From NCBI GenBank assembly GCA_964551875.1, contig CAZKEV010000003.1, positions 1 through 64,000 on the forward strand: a stretch of 64,000 nt of DNA. Direction: 5' to 3'. Each line of letters begins with the position of its first letter. Position 1 is the stretch's first letter. Position numbers and translations under genes: made by a program. This document shows positions 34,049 through 43,558 of the stretch, piece by piece. The notes beneath the pieces were generated by a model. That model was not told the DNA's origin and made no database searches. It saw nothing but the letters and a program-made list of their open reading frames with translations. The stretch is from JACTUA01 sp964551875. Its GTDB lineage: Archaea; Halobacteriota; Methanomicrobia; Methanomicrobiales; JACTUA01.

Positions 34049-36214
34049 ATGGCCATGATCTCCCTCCTTATTGTTGACGATGAAGAGGAGCTGCTCGATC
34101 TTGCGCGGCATTTCATCGGGAGACCGGGGGAGATCGAGCTGACCACATCGGCATCCTCGCCAGGTGCGCTGGAGATGCACAGGAACCATCCCTTTGATGC
34201 CATCATCTTCGATCTCAGGATGCCTGAGATGGATGGGATCGAGTTCCTGAAGACGCTCCGGGACGGCGGCGATACAACCCCCTTCATCATCCTGACCGGA
34301 AAGGGTGGTGAACAGGTCGCCATGGAAGCCCTCAACAGCGGGGCAAATTTCTATCTCGCGAAAGGAGGGGATCCCGAAGCCCTTTTCGCAGAGCTCGAAA
34401 GGATGGTCAGACTCTCGGTGAAGAATCACCGGACCGAGAAGGCCCTTAGGGAGAGCGAGCAGCGCTACCGCACTATCTTCGAGATAACGGGGTCTGCCAC
34501 CGTCATCCTGGACAGCGAGGGGATCATCCTCCTCGCCAATGCCGAGGCCGAACCAATCTTCGGGTACAGCCCCGGGGAACTGGAGGGGAAGATCCACTGG
34601 TCCACGTTCATCCCCCCCGATGAGATGCCCAGGGTCTCCGAGTTCTGGCGCCTCCTGCACGAGGATCCCGCGAGCGTATCCCAGCGCTTTGAAGTCAGGC
34701 TGATTGACAGGTGGGGAAGGACCCGGTACGGCATCATCTCGGCGAAACTCATCCCCGGGAGCCGGAACTGCGTGATCTCCATCACCGATATCACCGAGCT
34801 GAAGAGAGCGGACGAGAAACTCCGAATGTCAGAGAGCCTCTACCGGACGATCTTCAGGACGACCGGGACAGCAACCGTGATCCTGAACGAGGAAGGGACC
34901 ATCATCCTCGCAAACAGCGAGGTCGAGCCCCTCTTCGGGTTCCCGCCCCAGGAGCTGGAGGGGAGGACCCACTGGTCGGCCTTCATTTCCCCTCATGAAC
35001 TCCCCAGGCTCTCCGAATACTGGCGCCTTCTCCATGAGGACCCTGCCTCTTCTATCCAGCACTACGAAGCACGGCTCGTGGACAGGTGGGGGGCTGCCAG
35101 GCAGGGTATCTTCTCGGTTGCCCTCATCCCGGGAAGCAGGAACAGCGTGATCTCCATCATGGACATCACCGAACTGAAGAGAGCCGGGGATGCACTCAGA
35201 GAGAGCGAGGAGAAGTACCGCACCCTGGTCGAGAGGGCGAATGACGGTATCCTCGTCATCCAGGACTATGTCGTCCGGTTCTGCAACAGCCGGGCAGCAG
35301 AGATGTGGGGGGGTGTTCCTGAAGAACTCGTGGGCAGGCAGTTCATGGATCTCATAGACCCTGATGAGATCCCGAGGATCCTCGAGATCCACCGGTCCCG
35401 CCTCGCCGGGAGAGCGACACCCCAGATCTATGACACCATCCTGCACCGGAAGGACGGGATCGTGCTCAACCTGGGGATCAATGCAGGGATGATCACCTAT
35501 AAGGGAGCGCCCGCAACCCTCGTCTTTGTACGGGATATCACCGAGCGGAAGAAGGGAGAGGAGGATCTCCTCACCGCCCACAGGAAACTGAACCTCCTCT
35601 CATCCATAACCCGGCATGACATCCGGAACCAGCTCATGGTCATCCTCGGTTACACCGAGCTCCTCAGGCAGGAAGCCCGGCCAGACCATGCGAAAAGGAT
35701 CATTACCGCCGTAGAGGATGCCACGCGCACGATCCAGCACCAGATTGAGTTCACCAGGGAGTACCAGGAGGTGGGGATCCATGCCCCGGTCTGGCAGGAC
35801 CTGAGGGAGGTGATCGTGCGGGCAGGCGGAAGGTTCAGCCTCGGGAAGGTGAAGCTCCTGATCGAGGTGGAGGGGGTTCTCCTCTTTGCCGATCCCCTCC
35901 TCGAGCGTGCTTTCTACAACCTGATCGATAATGCCCTCAGGCACGGGGATACCCTGACGAAGATCCGGTTCCTTACGGCGGAATCAGCGACCGGGCTCGC
36001 CATCACCTGCGAGGATGACGGTGTCGGTATCCCGCCCCAGGACAGGGAACGCATCTTCTCCCCGGGCTTCTCCAGGACCTCCGGCTACGGGCTCTTCCTG
36101 GTCCGGGAGATCCTCGGAATAACCGGAATATCGATACACGAACCGGGTACGCCAGGCGAGGGTGCGTATTTCCGGATATTCGCACCACGGGGGACATACC
36201 GGTTGCGCAAGTGA
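34049..36214 (+). CDS. Receiver-PAS3-histidine kinase
   Basis: A 721-residue cytoplasmic protein: receiver 1-120 (LLIVDDEEELL, AIIFDLRMPEMDG, LTGKGGEQVA), PAS 1 about 135-250, PAS 2 about 258-375, PAS 3 about 385-500, and a methanogen-type kinase domain with acceptor His in SITRHDIRNQLMVILGY. The ATPase is compact (NLIDNALRHG, EDDGVGIP, GYGLFLVREI). PAS 1 and 2 are close copies (both RTIF...TG(S/T)ATVIL and HWS.FI.P.E.PR.SE.WRLLHEDPAS), indicating internal duplication. It stands alone between the ABC genes and dinB. Confidence 0.9.
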   Translation: MAMISLLIVDDEEELLDLARHFIGRPGEIELTTSASSPGALEMHRNHPFDAIIFDLRMPEMDGIEFLKTLRDGGDTTPFIILTGKGGEQVAMEALNSGANFYLAKGGDPEALFAELERMVRLSVKNHRTEKALRESEQRYRTIFEITGSATVILDSEGIILLANAEAEPIFGYSPGELEGKIHWSTFIPPDEMPRVSEFWRLLHEDPASVSQRFEVRLIDRWGRTRYGIISAKLIPGSRNCVISITDITELKRADEKLRMSESLYRTIFRTTGTATVILNEEGTIILANSEVEPLFGFPPQELEGRTHWSAFISPHELPRLSEYWRLLHEDPASSIQHYEARLVDRWGAARQGIFSVALIPGSRNSVISIMDITELKRAGDALRESEEKYRTLVERANDGILVIQDYVVRFCNSRAAEMWGGVPEELVGRQFMDLIDPDEIPRILEIHRSRLAGRATPQIYDTILHRKDGIVLNLGINAGMITYKGAPATLVFVRDITERKKGEEDLLTAHRKLNLLSSITRHDIRNQLMVILGYTELLRQEARPDHAKRIITAVEDATRTIQHQIEFTREYQEVGIHAPVWQDLREVIVRAGGRFSLGKVKLLIEVEGVLLFADPLLERAFYNLIDNALRHGDTLTKIRFLTAESATGLAITCEDDGVGIPPQDRERIFSPGFSRTSGYGLFLVREILGITGISIHEPGTPGEGAYFRIFAPRGTYRLRK

Positions 36215-36352
36215 GGAGAGGAATTCCTCATGTCTCCCCCTGCATTTCATCCCCGGACCTGCACGATTTGTAAAGAGGGGTCTCCTCCTCTGCGGAACAT
36301 GCCAGCCTGAGAAAATTCTTTCGGAGAAACAGGATCTTCCAGGTGAACGTAT

Positions 36353-37477
36353 TCATGCATCCCCTGAACCGGGATGGGCGCCCTCTTTGAGGTAGTCGTC
36401 GATCGAACGCTGCTCAGCCCCCAGCTCCTGGAGGTTGGAGAGCCTGATCCCGACCAGACGGACAGTCCCCTGATAAGGGGCTGAGGAGAGGAGCGCGCGC
36501 GCGAGATCCTGTATGGTCTGCAGGGCGTTCGTCTCATGAGGGATCGTCCGGGACCAGGTCCTGGTGATGAATCCGGTGTACCGGATCTTGAGGGTGAGGG
36601 TCCTGAAGAAGAGGTTCTCCCGTCTGATAGCCAGGTTGAGGTCGGCCGCCATCCCGTCGAGTGTGCGGAGGAGGGTACCGGGATCATCGGTATCCTCTTC
36701 AAAGGTCGTCTCCCTGCTTATGGATCGGGAAGCCCCATCCTCCCTGATCCCACGGATATCCCTCCCGAGGGCCAGTTCATGCATGTAGAGGCCCCATTTA
36801 CCGAACCGGGACTGCAGGAGCTGAATATCATACCGCATGAGATCCCCGATGGTCCTGATCCCCATCCGCTCGAGCTCCCCGCCCGTCTTTCTCCCTATCC
36901 CAGGTATCTTCCCGGCAGGGAGTGGCTCAAGGAATTCCTGAACCTGATCCGGCTTCACCATGGTCAGCCCGTCGGGTTTCGTAAAGTCAGATGCGATCTT
37001 CGCGACAATCCGGGAAGGTCCGATGCCGATTGAGCAGGTGAGGTGCTCCTTCTCCCGGATCTCCCCCTTTATCCGATGCGCGAGCTCCTCAGCTGCGCTA
37101 TAGCTCCCTGCACGGGAGATATCGAGGAAAGCCTCGTCAATGCTCACCTGGTGGAAATGGAGAGAGCAGGCTCGCAGGATCTCCATCACTCCGCGGGAGA
37201 CCTTCATATAGAGAGGGAAGTTCGGGGGGATGTACACCCCTTCAGGGCAGAGGGTGAAGGCCCGGGAGATGGGCATGCCGGACCGGATGCCGAACTTCCT
37301 CGCCTCGTAGGAGGCGGTGCTTACGACCCCGCGGCCACTCCCCCCTTTTGGGTCTGCACCCACGATGACGGGCTTCCCCAGGAACTCCGGGTGCTCCCGC
37401 GCCTCGATGGAGGCGAAGAAGCTGTCCATATCGAGGTGGAGGATGATGCGCAGGGGTTCCATCTCTCTCACATACAT
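36353..37477 (-). CDS. dinB: DNA polymerase IV (Y family)
   Basis: A 374-residue translesion polymerase. Catalytic acidic residues are Asp16 (LHLDMDSFFASIE) and Asp114-Glu115 (VSIDEAFLDIS); IVGADPKGGSGRGVVSTASYEARKFGIRSGMPI is the fingers motif, with a helix-hairpin-helix (GKIPGIGRKTGGELERMGI) and a little-finger domain. The C-terminus lacks an obvious clamp-binding peptide, though AHPGSGDA could be degenerate. The start at 37477 (MYVREMEPLRI) or the ATG five codons later are both plausible. It is monocistronic. Confidence 0.93.
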   Translation of the reverse strand: MYVREMEPLRIILHLDMDSFFASIEAREHPEFLGKPVIVGADPKGGSGRGVVSTASYEARKFGIRSGMPISRAFTLCPEGVYIPPNFPLYMKVSRGVMEILRACSLHFHQVSIDEAFLDISRAGSYSAAEELAHRIKGEIREKEHLTCSIGIGPSRIVAKIASDFTKPDGLTMVKPDQVQEFLEPLPAGKIPGIGRKTGGELERMGIRTIGDLMRYDIQLLQSRFGKWGLYMHELALGRDIRGIREDGASRSISRETTFEEDTDDPGTLLRTLDGMAADLNLAIRRENLFFRTLTLKIRYTGFITRTWSRTIPHETNALQTIQDLARALLSSAPYQGTVRLVGIRLSNLQELGAEQRSIDDYLKEGAHPGSGDA

Positions 37478-37655
37478 TCTACTCCCCCTACATGAGGGTA
37501 TTTATGAGGGGTGAAAATGAGAACCGGAGGATTGGGCCTTCCGGGATCCGGACAGGTGCTTACTCAAATCCGGGGGCATCTGGTATTCTTCAAACCATGA
37601 GAAGTGAACCGTTGAAGGGAGGGAAGATTTGAGGAGATGGGAGTCTTTTCTTTCT

Positions 37656-38099
37656 TCAGGATGCCTGCTTGGATTCCGTCTGGCCTGCGGAAAGAGAAAC
37701 GCCCTGAAGGGGGATCTTCATGCCTGCATCGATACTCTCGTACGAGACGAACTCCAGCTTTCTCCGGAATTTATCCCCGATATACTCGATGCTGACCGTG
37801 CCGTCCGACTGAATGATCCCCTTGATGAGTCCCTCGTCGCGGATACATTTCGCCGATTCCCCGACCTTTGTCTCGAGATCGATGATGAACCTGCCAATCC
37901 TGATGATCCTTCCCCCGATGCGGCTGCAATCCAGGAGGATTGTCCGGAGATCATGCACAAATATCCCCGAGGACCTGAGCATCTCCTGGTTGTAATCGAG
38001 GATCCTCTCCTCGGTGCTCATCCTGGGGCCGAGTGCCATGGAAGCCAGGATCATCTCGAAAAGGAGCTCCCCCGTGTTCATTCTGTTCTCGCACTCCAT
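37656..38099 (-). CDS. Hypothetical protein (147 aa)
   Basis: A 147-residue soluble protein: the helical N-terminal region (NTGELLFEMILASMAL, EERILDYNQEMLRSSGIFVHDLRTILLDCSRIGG) is followed by a beta-rich part (GRFIIDLETKV, GIIQSDGTVSIEYIGDKFRRK). No family is recognised. Codon use and GC content match the neighbours. It is divergent from the UbiA-family gene across an AT-rich promoter region with several TATA-like motifs at 38210-38250. Confidence 0.65.
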   Translation of the reverse strand: MECENRMNTGELLFEMILASMALGPRMSTEERILDYNQEMLRSSGIFVHDLRTILLDCSRIGGRIIRIGRFIIDLETKVGESAKCIRDEGLIKGIIQSDGTVSIEYIGDKFRRKLEFVSYESIDAGMKIPLQGVSLSAGQTESKQAS

Positions 38100-38322
38100 G
38101 GTGGTCTTTCCCCCCCGTGTTCGGTTTCGTAGGTTAGAAAGGGGTGAATACTTGGTGAGTGGTGTGGCTGGCGAACAGGAGATGCTGTCCTGTTGCCTTC
38201 TTCACCCCGATATATAACTTTATCGTATGAATTATATATTAATCCCGACCTTACCGGTTAATCGCTGCGATTAACTTTCATCAGCATAATGAATGTAAAG
38301 CACATTCCCTATTCTTATCCGT

Positions 38323-39255
38323 ATGACGTTCTCTTCCCACGGTAGTGTACACGAGATCATCGATCCCTTCTGGTTCATCAAGATCTGTGCCCAGAAATTC
38401 CGCGATGGATATGATCTCCTCATGTTCAGTTCGACCTTTGTCGGCATTGCCGGAATGGGGATGGTCTATACCTCCTGTTTTATCCAGGGCATTCCGGCTA
38501 CGCCTGAAATTTTTATCCTTTTATTCCTCGTCGCTTTTTCCGTCTATAATTTGAACAGGAAGAGCGACGAGGAGGAGGATGCCATAAACCGGCAGGGAAG
38601 ATATGCATTCACGAAACGGAATGAGCGTACTCTCTTTATTGCGGCCATCGGTGCGTATATTGTCGCAGGATATCTCGCTCTCACTCACGGGCTGGATACC
38701 TTCCTGGTAGTTGTGATACCCCTCCTCTTTGGAGTTCTCTACAGCATCCCCTGCATACCCTGGCATTCATCCTATCGACGGCTTAAGGACATCCCGGTTG
38801 TGAAAAACTGCGTCGTCGGGTCAGGCTGGTCCCTATGCCTGACCCTGTTGCCCATAACCACTTACCATGGCGTTTATTCGGTGAAAACTGTGATTACTTT
38901 CCTGTTCTTTTTTTCTTATGCCTTCATCGCATCAATTATCCCGGATATCAGAGATCGGGTGGGGGATGAACATGCAGGTGTGCGAACGATTCCGGTCATC
39001 CTCGGTGAAGAACGAACGAGAAAGATCCTGATGGGAATAAACCTTACCCTGGGGAGCATCATTATCATATATAGCCTTCAGATGTTTTCAAAGATAATTA
39101 TCGGAATTTTTCTCGCCGGAACCGTATATACTCAGTCCTGCATCAGCCTTTTTCATACTATGAGGTCGAAGGATATCGTTACCGATGTTCTAGCCGATGG
39201 CCAGTTCATCTTCTTCACCATGGCAATCTGTATCCTGAAGTCCGTCTCCCTATAA
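38323..39255 (+). CDS. UbiA-family prenyltransferase-like membrane protein
   Basis: A 310-residue protein with about eight or nine hydrophobic helices. The two Asp-rich motifs of the UbiA superfamily are present: NRKSDEEED (first, NxxxDxxxD) and DIRDRVGDEHAGVRTIPV (second). Such enzymes transfer prenyl chains to lipid or aromatic acceptors in the membrane. The acceptor is unknown; archaeal relatives act in ether-lipid or quinone-like synthesis, but this one is divergent. GC content is below its neighbours. A putative regulator follows on the same strand 180 bases later. Confidence 0.85.
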   Translation: MTFSSHGSVHEIIDPFWFIKICAQKFRDGYDLLMFSSTFVGIAGMGMVYTSCFIQGIPATPEIFILLFLVAFSVYNLNRKSDEEEDAINRQGRYAFTKRNERTLFIAAIGAYIVAGYLALTHGLDTFLVVVIPLLFGVLYSIPCIPWHSSYRRLKDIPVVKNCVVGSGWSLCLTLLPITTYHGVYSVKTVITFLFFFSYAFIASIIPDIRDRVGDEHAGVRTIPVILGEERTRKILMGINLTLGSIIIIYSLQMFSKIIIGIFLAGTVYTQSCISLFHTMRSKDIVTDVLADGQFIFFTMAICILKSVSL

Positions 39256-39400
39256 TATTTTTCAGATCACGTATTTCAGGAGTTCAAGAATGCATGAATA
39301 GACGGATTTCATTTCACCCCCGTTTGCCCTGGAGAGAAATATCGAAATATGATTCCCCCCATTTGCCGTCATCTCATATTCAGTTCAATCTTTCGGGGGT

Positions 39401-39413
39401 TAAATTATATATA
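39401..39413 (+). promoter_or_regulatory. TATA box of FilR1-type regulator gene
   Basis: TAAATTATATATA is centred about 27 bases before the ATG at 39436, so a near-leaderless transcript is expected. Confidence 0.5.
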
Positions 39414-39435
39414 TTCTCCATTCCATCCATGTATA

Positions 39436-40248
39436 ATGGCAACTCTCGAGGTATACAATAAAATTCATAAATTGATACAATCCATTTATTCATCACGCCT
39501 GAAGATACAAATTTTACTCGCGGTTTCCCAGGCCCCTCAATCTTTATCAGATCTGAGGGAGGTTACCGGGAGCACCTCACAGGCCCTCATTCCCAAGATC
39601 CGAAGTCTTGAACGGTTTGGCTTTATCGAGGGACTGGACAAGGGGTATATTCTCACTCCTATTGGAAAAATTGTGGTCGCGAAAATGGAGAATTTCATTT
39701 TAACGATGGGGGTTATCAATAAGCATAAAGAATTCTGGTCCAATCATGATATTGAAGGTATCCCACAAGCTTTCCTCGATGATATTGGAGCTATTCTTGA
39801 TTCAGAGCTCAAGTTCGACACGACAACCGATATCCTCCATGTCTATGATGAATATCTGAAAATGTTAAAGGAAGCTACCTCCATCTCCGGTATCTCCCAG
39901 GTGATGAGTCCCGGACTTGCTGAATCTCTTGCAGAGAGGGTTCTCGCAGGCATCCCGGTGAATCTTATCGTGAGTAAAACAAGTATCGATTTCCTTCTGA
40001 AGGACCCTTATATCCAGCAGCTCAGGATGCTGGCTTCCTATCCAAATTTCCATCTCTGGGTGACCGAAGAGCCCCTTCGTATCGGGTTCACGGTAACTGA
40101 TAGACATCTCTCCCTTGGTCTCAACAGGCGGGATGGAGTTATGTATGATGCCTCCACTGATCTGAGCAGCAGCGATCCGAAGGCTGTGGCGTGGGGGCAC
40201 CGCCTGTTCAATTATTATAAAGAAAGGTCGACCACGTTGACCCTGTAA
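39436..40248 (+). CDS. Winged-helix regulator with FilR1/DUF1724 domain
   Basis: A 270-residue regulator. The N-terminal winged helix (about 1-85) includes KIQILLAVSQAPQSLSDLREVTGSTSQALIPKIRSLERFGFIEG. The C-terminal 150 residues match the FilR1 (DUF1724) sensor domain of methanogen regulators (HVYDEYLKML, PVNLIVSK, HLWVTEEPLRIGFTVTDRHLSLGLNRRDGVMYD). I chose the ATG at 39436 from the TATA position; an open frame continues upstream. It may regulate the adjacent UbiA-family gene. The family includes filament-formation regulators, but the signal here is unknown. Confidence 0.85.
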   Translation: MATLEVYNKIHKLIQSIYSSRLKIQILLAVSQAPQSLSDLREVTGSTSQALIPKIRSLERFGFIEGLDKGYILTPIGKIVVAKMENFILTMGVINKHKEFWSNHDIEGIPQAFLDDIGAILDSELKFDTTTDILHVYDEYLKMLKEATSISGISQVMSPGLAESLAERVLAGIPVNLIVSKTSIDFLLKDPYIQQLRMLASYPNFHLWVTEEPLRIGFTVTDRHLSLGLNRRDGVMYDASTDLSSSDPKAVAWGHRLFNYYKERSTTLTL

Positions 40249-40323
40249 CCCGCCCGATTCATACGGTCAGATCCCGGCCAGGAATTCCTTCACAAGGACT
40301 TTCCTTATTCTCTTAAGCCCCTC

Positions 40324-41019
40324 TCACCACTCTTTCCTCCCCATAAAGACCGCAAAAGACCTGTTCTTATACACGACATCCACATCGGAGAAGCCGATCG
40401 CCTTCAGCCATCCCAGCTGAATGGAGAGCTTTTCCCATCGGTCAAGGGTCTTCCGCCGCTCGAACATGGCCCGGATCTCTGCCGTTTCGAGGGGGCCCTG
40501 CAGGACAAAATCGTTCCAGTATTCCAGGTAGCGCCAGTGGAGCCACTCCGACTCGCCCTCCACCTGGTCTGCATTGACGAATACTCCGCCGGGGTTCAGC
40601 GCATCGAAGACCTTCCGGTAGAGCCCGTATTTCTCTTCCCGCTCCAGGTGGTGAATGGAGAGGGCCGAGCAGATCGCATCGAACGGGCCACCCAGTTCCT
40701 CATGCCGGTAGTCCGCGGCGATGAAGGAGATACCTTCCTTCCCCGTAAACCGGCTCCTCGCCCCCTCGATCATCTTCTCAGAAATGTCCATCAGGGTGAT
40801 CGTGGCGCCCGGGTACGTTTCCAGGAGAAGCCCCGAGAGGAGGCCCGTTCCAGCTCCAATATCAAGGATCGCGGGTGTCTTTCCCGGTGGGGCCGCCGCC
40901 CAGACTGCAGCATGATAAAAACCCTGAAGATCGGGGATGATCCATCCCCTCTGTTCGTCATAATGCGAGGCTATGAAATTAAAAGCCTCCTTCACTCCAT
41001 GCATCGGGGTCTCTCTCAT
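40324..41019 (-). CDS. Class I SAM-dependent methyltransferase
   Basis: A 231-residue methyltransferase. Motif I ILDIGAGTGLLSGLLLE, motif II ITLMDISEKMIEGAR and the post-motif region FDAICSALSIHHLEREEKYGLYRKVFDALNPGGVFVNADQV fit the ubiquinone/menaquinone-methyltransferase-like group. No substrate domain is recognisable. It has no signal peptide. It is followed by no obvious partner and is upstream-adjacent to a hypothetical gene on the same strand. Small-molecule or tRNA substrates are both possible. Confidence 0.85.
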   Translation of the reverse strand: MRETPMHGVKEAFNFIASHYDEQRGWIIPDLQGFYHAAVWAAAPPGKTPAILDIGAGTGLLSGLLLETYPGATITLMDISEKMIEGARSRFTGKEGISFIAADYRHEELGGPFDAICSALSIHHLEREEKYGLYRKVFDALNPGGVFVNADQVEGESEWLHWRYLEYWNDFVLQGPLETAEIRAMFERRKTLDRWEKLSIQLGWLKAIGFSDVDVVYKNRSFAVFMGRKEW

Positions 41020-41098
41020 CCGGATACCACTCCATCCAGTCTGGGGGATACCATAAAAGGATGGGCGCTTTTCGGGTATGAATCAAACCGGGCACTCT

Positions 41099-41554
41099 TC
41101 ATGCGCGGGTGGGGGATCCTACCGGTTTCCGACGGGGCCCGGGACTGGTCCCGGATTTCAACTCTGCGAGGTAATTTTCAAGGATCCGGATGAGGATCTC
41201 CCGTTCTCGCTCGTGATCCGGGTACTCCGTGCTCCAGTCACGCCAGTGCGGCCTTTTATGCGCAACCTTGTACTTGACCCCCTCCATGGAGGTCTCGTAG
41301 GCATCCTTGTCCAGCTTCCTGACCTTCTGATGGGCGAGGATGAACCAGTGGTACCCTGTCCCGACGGGAACACCCGAACCCTCGGGCGCTTTGCGGCCCC
41401 TCCTCTTCAGGGACGAGAAGGTGAAGACCCACCGGTCGGGAGCCACCTTTTGCTCCCGCCATATCCCGTCCGGATACTCCCAGACATGCTCTCCGCCGAC
41501 GGGCACTCCGGAGTAGACCTTTCCCCGGAACTCCTTCAGGTCGTCATATGCCAC
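41099..41554 (-). CDS. Hypothetical protein (151 aa)
   Basis: A 151-residue basic protein starting VAYDDLKEFRGKVYSGVPVGGEHVW, with the block REQKVAPDRWVFTFSSLKRRGRKAPEGSGVPVGTGYHWFILAHQKVRKLDKD and a helical C-terminal region. It has the look of a small nucleic-acid-binding or toxin-like domain, but I cannot name a family. I chose the GTG at 41554; upstream in-frame codons run toward the tRNA and look random. It lies between the tRNA-Thr gene and the methyltransferase gene, same strand. Confidence 0.65.
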   Translation of the reverse strand: MAYDDLKEFRGKVYSGVPVGGEHVWEYPDGIWREQKVAPDRWVFTFSSLKRRGRKAPEGSGVPVGTGYHWFILAHQKVRKLDKDAYETSMEGVKYKVAHKRPHWRDWSTEYPDHEREREILIRILENYLAELKSGTSPGPRRKPVGSPTRA

Positions 41555-41688
41555 AGTACTTCCCTGTTGGTGGCACAAGAATAAGCATCCGTAGACGGAG
41601 CGTGAAAGTGGGGGGATCAGGGCACTCTCCGCCAATTCCCGATGAAAATGGGAGAGATGAAGATTCCAGCGGGGTGAACCGCCGGGAG

Positions 41689-41760
41689 AGCCTCGGGCGG
41701 GGATTGAACCCGCGACCTTCGCCTTACCAAGGCGACGCAATACCGCTATGCCACCGAGGC
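41689..41760 (-). tRNA. tRNA-Thr (anticodon GGT)
   Basis: A complete 72-base tRNA on the minus strand. The acceptor stem GCCTCGG pairs with CCGAGGC and the discriminator is T. The anticodon stem TCGCC/GGCGA encloses TTGGTAA, giving anticodon GGT (threonine). The T-arm contains GGTTCAATCC. No encoded CCA and no intron. Confidence 0.94.
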
Positions 41761-41812
41761 AGGTATTCATTTTTATTGGTGGGGGTTCCTAATAAAATGT
41801 GGTGGTTGGGGA

Positions 41813-43510
41813 ATGAGCCTGAACGACTCTCATCGATGGGGACAGGGAGAGGAGAATGCACCCGGCCGGGGAAAAAGGATGGGATTCCGGGGGGCCACCC
41901 TTACTGCTGTTCTCATTCTCGCAGGGCTGCTGGTATCGCCAGCGGGAGCGTTTTTCTCCATGGCTCCTGTCACCGGTATCTTCAAGGTGGGGGATACGGT
42001 GACCCTCTCGGGGATGAATACATACAATTCGACCACCTTTCTCTTCATCACCGGACCTTACCTGGATGACAGGGGCGTGATGCTCACCAACACCTCACAG
42101 CGCGTGGGGGGGGGACACTTCGACTCTGCTGTCGTAAGCACGAACTACAGCTGGAGTTTCGAGTGGAACACCTCAGGTCCGGAGGTGAACGTGAACGACG
42201 GCATCTATGTCGTATATGCTGCAACCGAACCGCTGGATAGACCCGGCCTCATCGGGAGGACCTATGCGATGCAGAATATCTACTTCCAGGGAAGGCTCAA
42301 CACGGCTGCGACCACCCCCGTTCCGACGCCCACCCCGGTTCCGGCCTGGACACCCCCCCCTGCAGGGGCTGAGGTCCAGGTGAGCAGCGGCCCATCGGAC
42401 GATTATCCCGGCAGGTTTGACGGGGATCTGATCGTGTACGAGGCCGATCGTGGTGAAGGGGACTCAGATATTTACCTTTATAGTATCACGAGCGGGAAGA
42501 CCACCGCTGTTGCGACAGGCCCGGCTATCCAGAAATCCCCCGCCCTATCCGGGAACAGGATCGTCTATTCGTCGTATGAGATCCGGCGGTTCAACCGGTC
42601 CGATGTAGATCTCTTTGTATATGACGTCACCTCGGGCGCAACCGAACGGCTCACCCTTCCTGGGGATCAGCTGAATCCCCGTATGTATGGGGATCTCCTT
42701 GCATGGCAGGAAGAGCCTCCCGGCCACAGCAGCGTGAGCGTGGTCCTGTACGATCTCGGGACGCGGGCCAGGCTGAAGGTGCCAGCCCGCACCTGGGCGT
42801 ATTCCCCCGACCTCTCGGGAGGAAAGGTTATCTGGATCGATGATCCCGTGGCCCCGGCCGTTTATCTCTATGATATCCCTGGAAAAACCGCGCGGAGAGT
42901 CACGAATAAAACGGGGATCCAGGGTACACCGTCCCTCGATGGTTATCGCATCGCCTGGGCCGATACCAGGAACGACTACGCCGAGATCTATGTTCTCGAT
43001 CTCAACACAGGAGCCGAGACCCAGGTCACGTCAGATAACACGAATCACTTCACCCCCGCCATATCCGGCGAGAGGGTCGTGTGGGTCGATTTCAGGAGCA
43101 GTAACCGGGACATCTACCTTTATGATCTCGCAACCCGTCGGGAATCGGCAGTCACCATAAGCGAAGGCCAGCAGGTGAACCCCCAGATCGCAGGCTGCAC
43201 CGTCTCATGGGCAGACGACAGGAACGGCTCCTTTGATGTCTATTACAAGAAGGTCCCCGGCTGCACCCCAGCCATGGCACCCGCCCCGGTCTCCCTGCAA
43301 CCTGAGATCTCCTCCACGCCGACATGGGAGACCACGATGTCGACGCCTGCCACCACCACCCCCACACAGGCCATGACTCCGGCAAGTACGACGGCTGTAC
43401 CCACTATCACGGCAATTCCAACCACAGAGTCCCCGGGGTTCGAGGCGCTCCCTGCCTTCTCCGTCCTTGCGATCCTCGTGGCAATAAAGCGGTTGAGACG
43501 CTTCCCGTAG
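41813..43510 (+). CDS. Surface beta-propeller protein with C-terminal anchor
   Basis: A 565-residue exported protein. A signal peptide lies at about 28-45 (TLTAVLILAGLLVSPAGAFF), so the ATG at 41879 (MGFRGATL) may be the true start. A beta-domain of about 110 residues (VTGIFKVGDTVTLSGMNTYN) is followed by a Pro/Thr linker, then a TolB-like propeller of about seven repeats (PAISGERVVWVDFRSSNRDIYLYDLAT). A Thr/Pro-rich stalk leads to SPGFEALPAFSVLAILVAIKRLRR: PGF, hydrophobic helix, basic tail, resembling PGF-CTERM archaeosortase signals. It is a paralogue of the protein at 11830-12906. Confidence 0.83.
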   Translation: MSLNDSHRWGQGEENAPGRGKRMGFRGATLTAVLILAGLLVSPAGAFFSMAPVTGIFKVGDTVTLSGMNTYNSTTFLFITGPYLDDRGVMLTNTSQRVGGGHFDSAVVSTNYSWSFEWNTSGPEVNVNDGIYVVYAATEPLDRPGLIGRTYAMQNIYFQGRLNTAATTPVPTPTPVPAWTPPPAGAEVQVSSGPSDDYPGRFDGDLIVYEADRGEGDSDIYLYSITSGKTTAVATGPAIQKSPALSGNRIVYSSYEIRRFNRSDVDLFVYDVTSGATERLTLPGDQLNPRMYGDLLAWQEEPPGHSSVSVVLYDLGTRARLKVPARTWAYSPDLSGGKVIWIDDPVAPAVYLYDIPGKTARRVTNKTGIQGTPSLDGYRIAWADTRNDYAEIYVLDLNTGAETQVTSDNTNHFTPAISGERVVWVDFRSSNRDIYLYDLATRRESAVTISEGQQVNPQIAGCTVSWADDRNGSFDVYYKKVPGCTPAMAPAPVSLQPEISSTPTWETTMSTPATTTPTQAMTPASTTAVPTITAIPTTESPGFEALPAFSVLAILVAIKRLRRFP

Positions 43511-43545
43511 TGGCGCGCATGAGAACGGGAGGAGGAACCTGCACC

Positions 43546-43552
43546 TTTTTTT
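43546..43552 (+). terminator. U-rich terminator after propeller gene
   Basis: Seven T residues lie 36 bases after the stop codon, in the narrow gap before the convergent TIM-barrel gene. Confidence 0.45.
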
Positions 43553-43558
43553 CGATGC

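Noticed and set aside
36231..36311. 26-codon frame with CTIC motif between kinase and dinB
   Set aside because: Only one CxxC, no promoter or ribosome site; too short to support.
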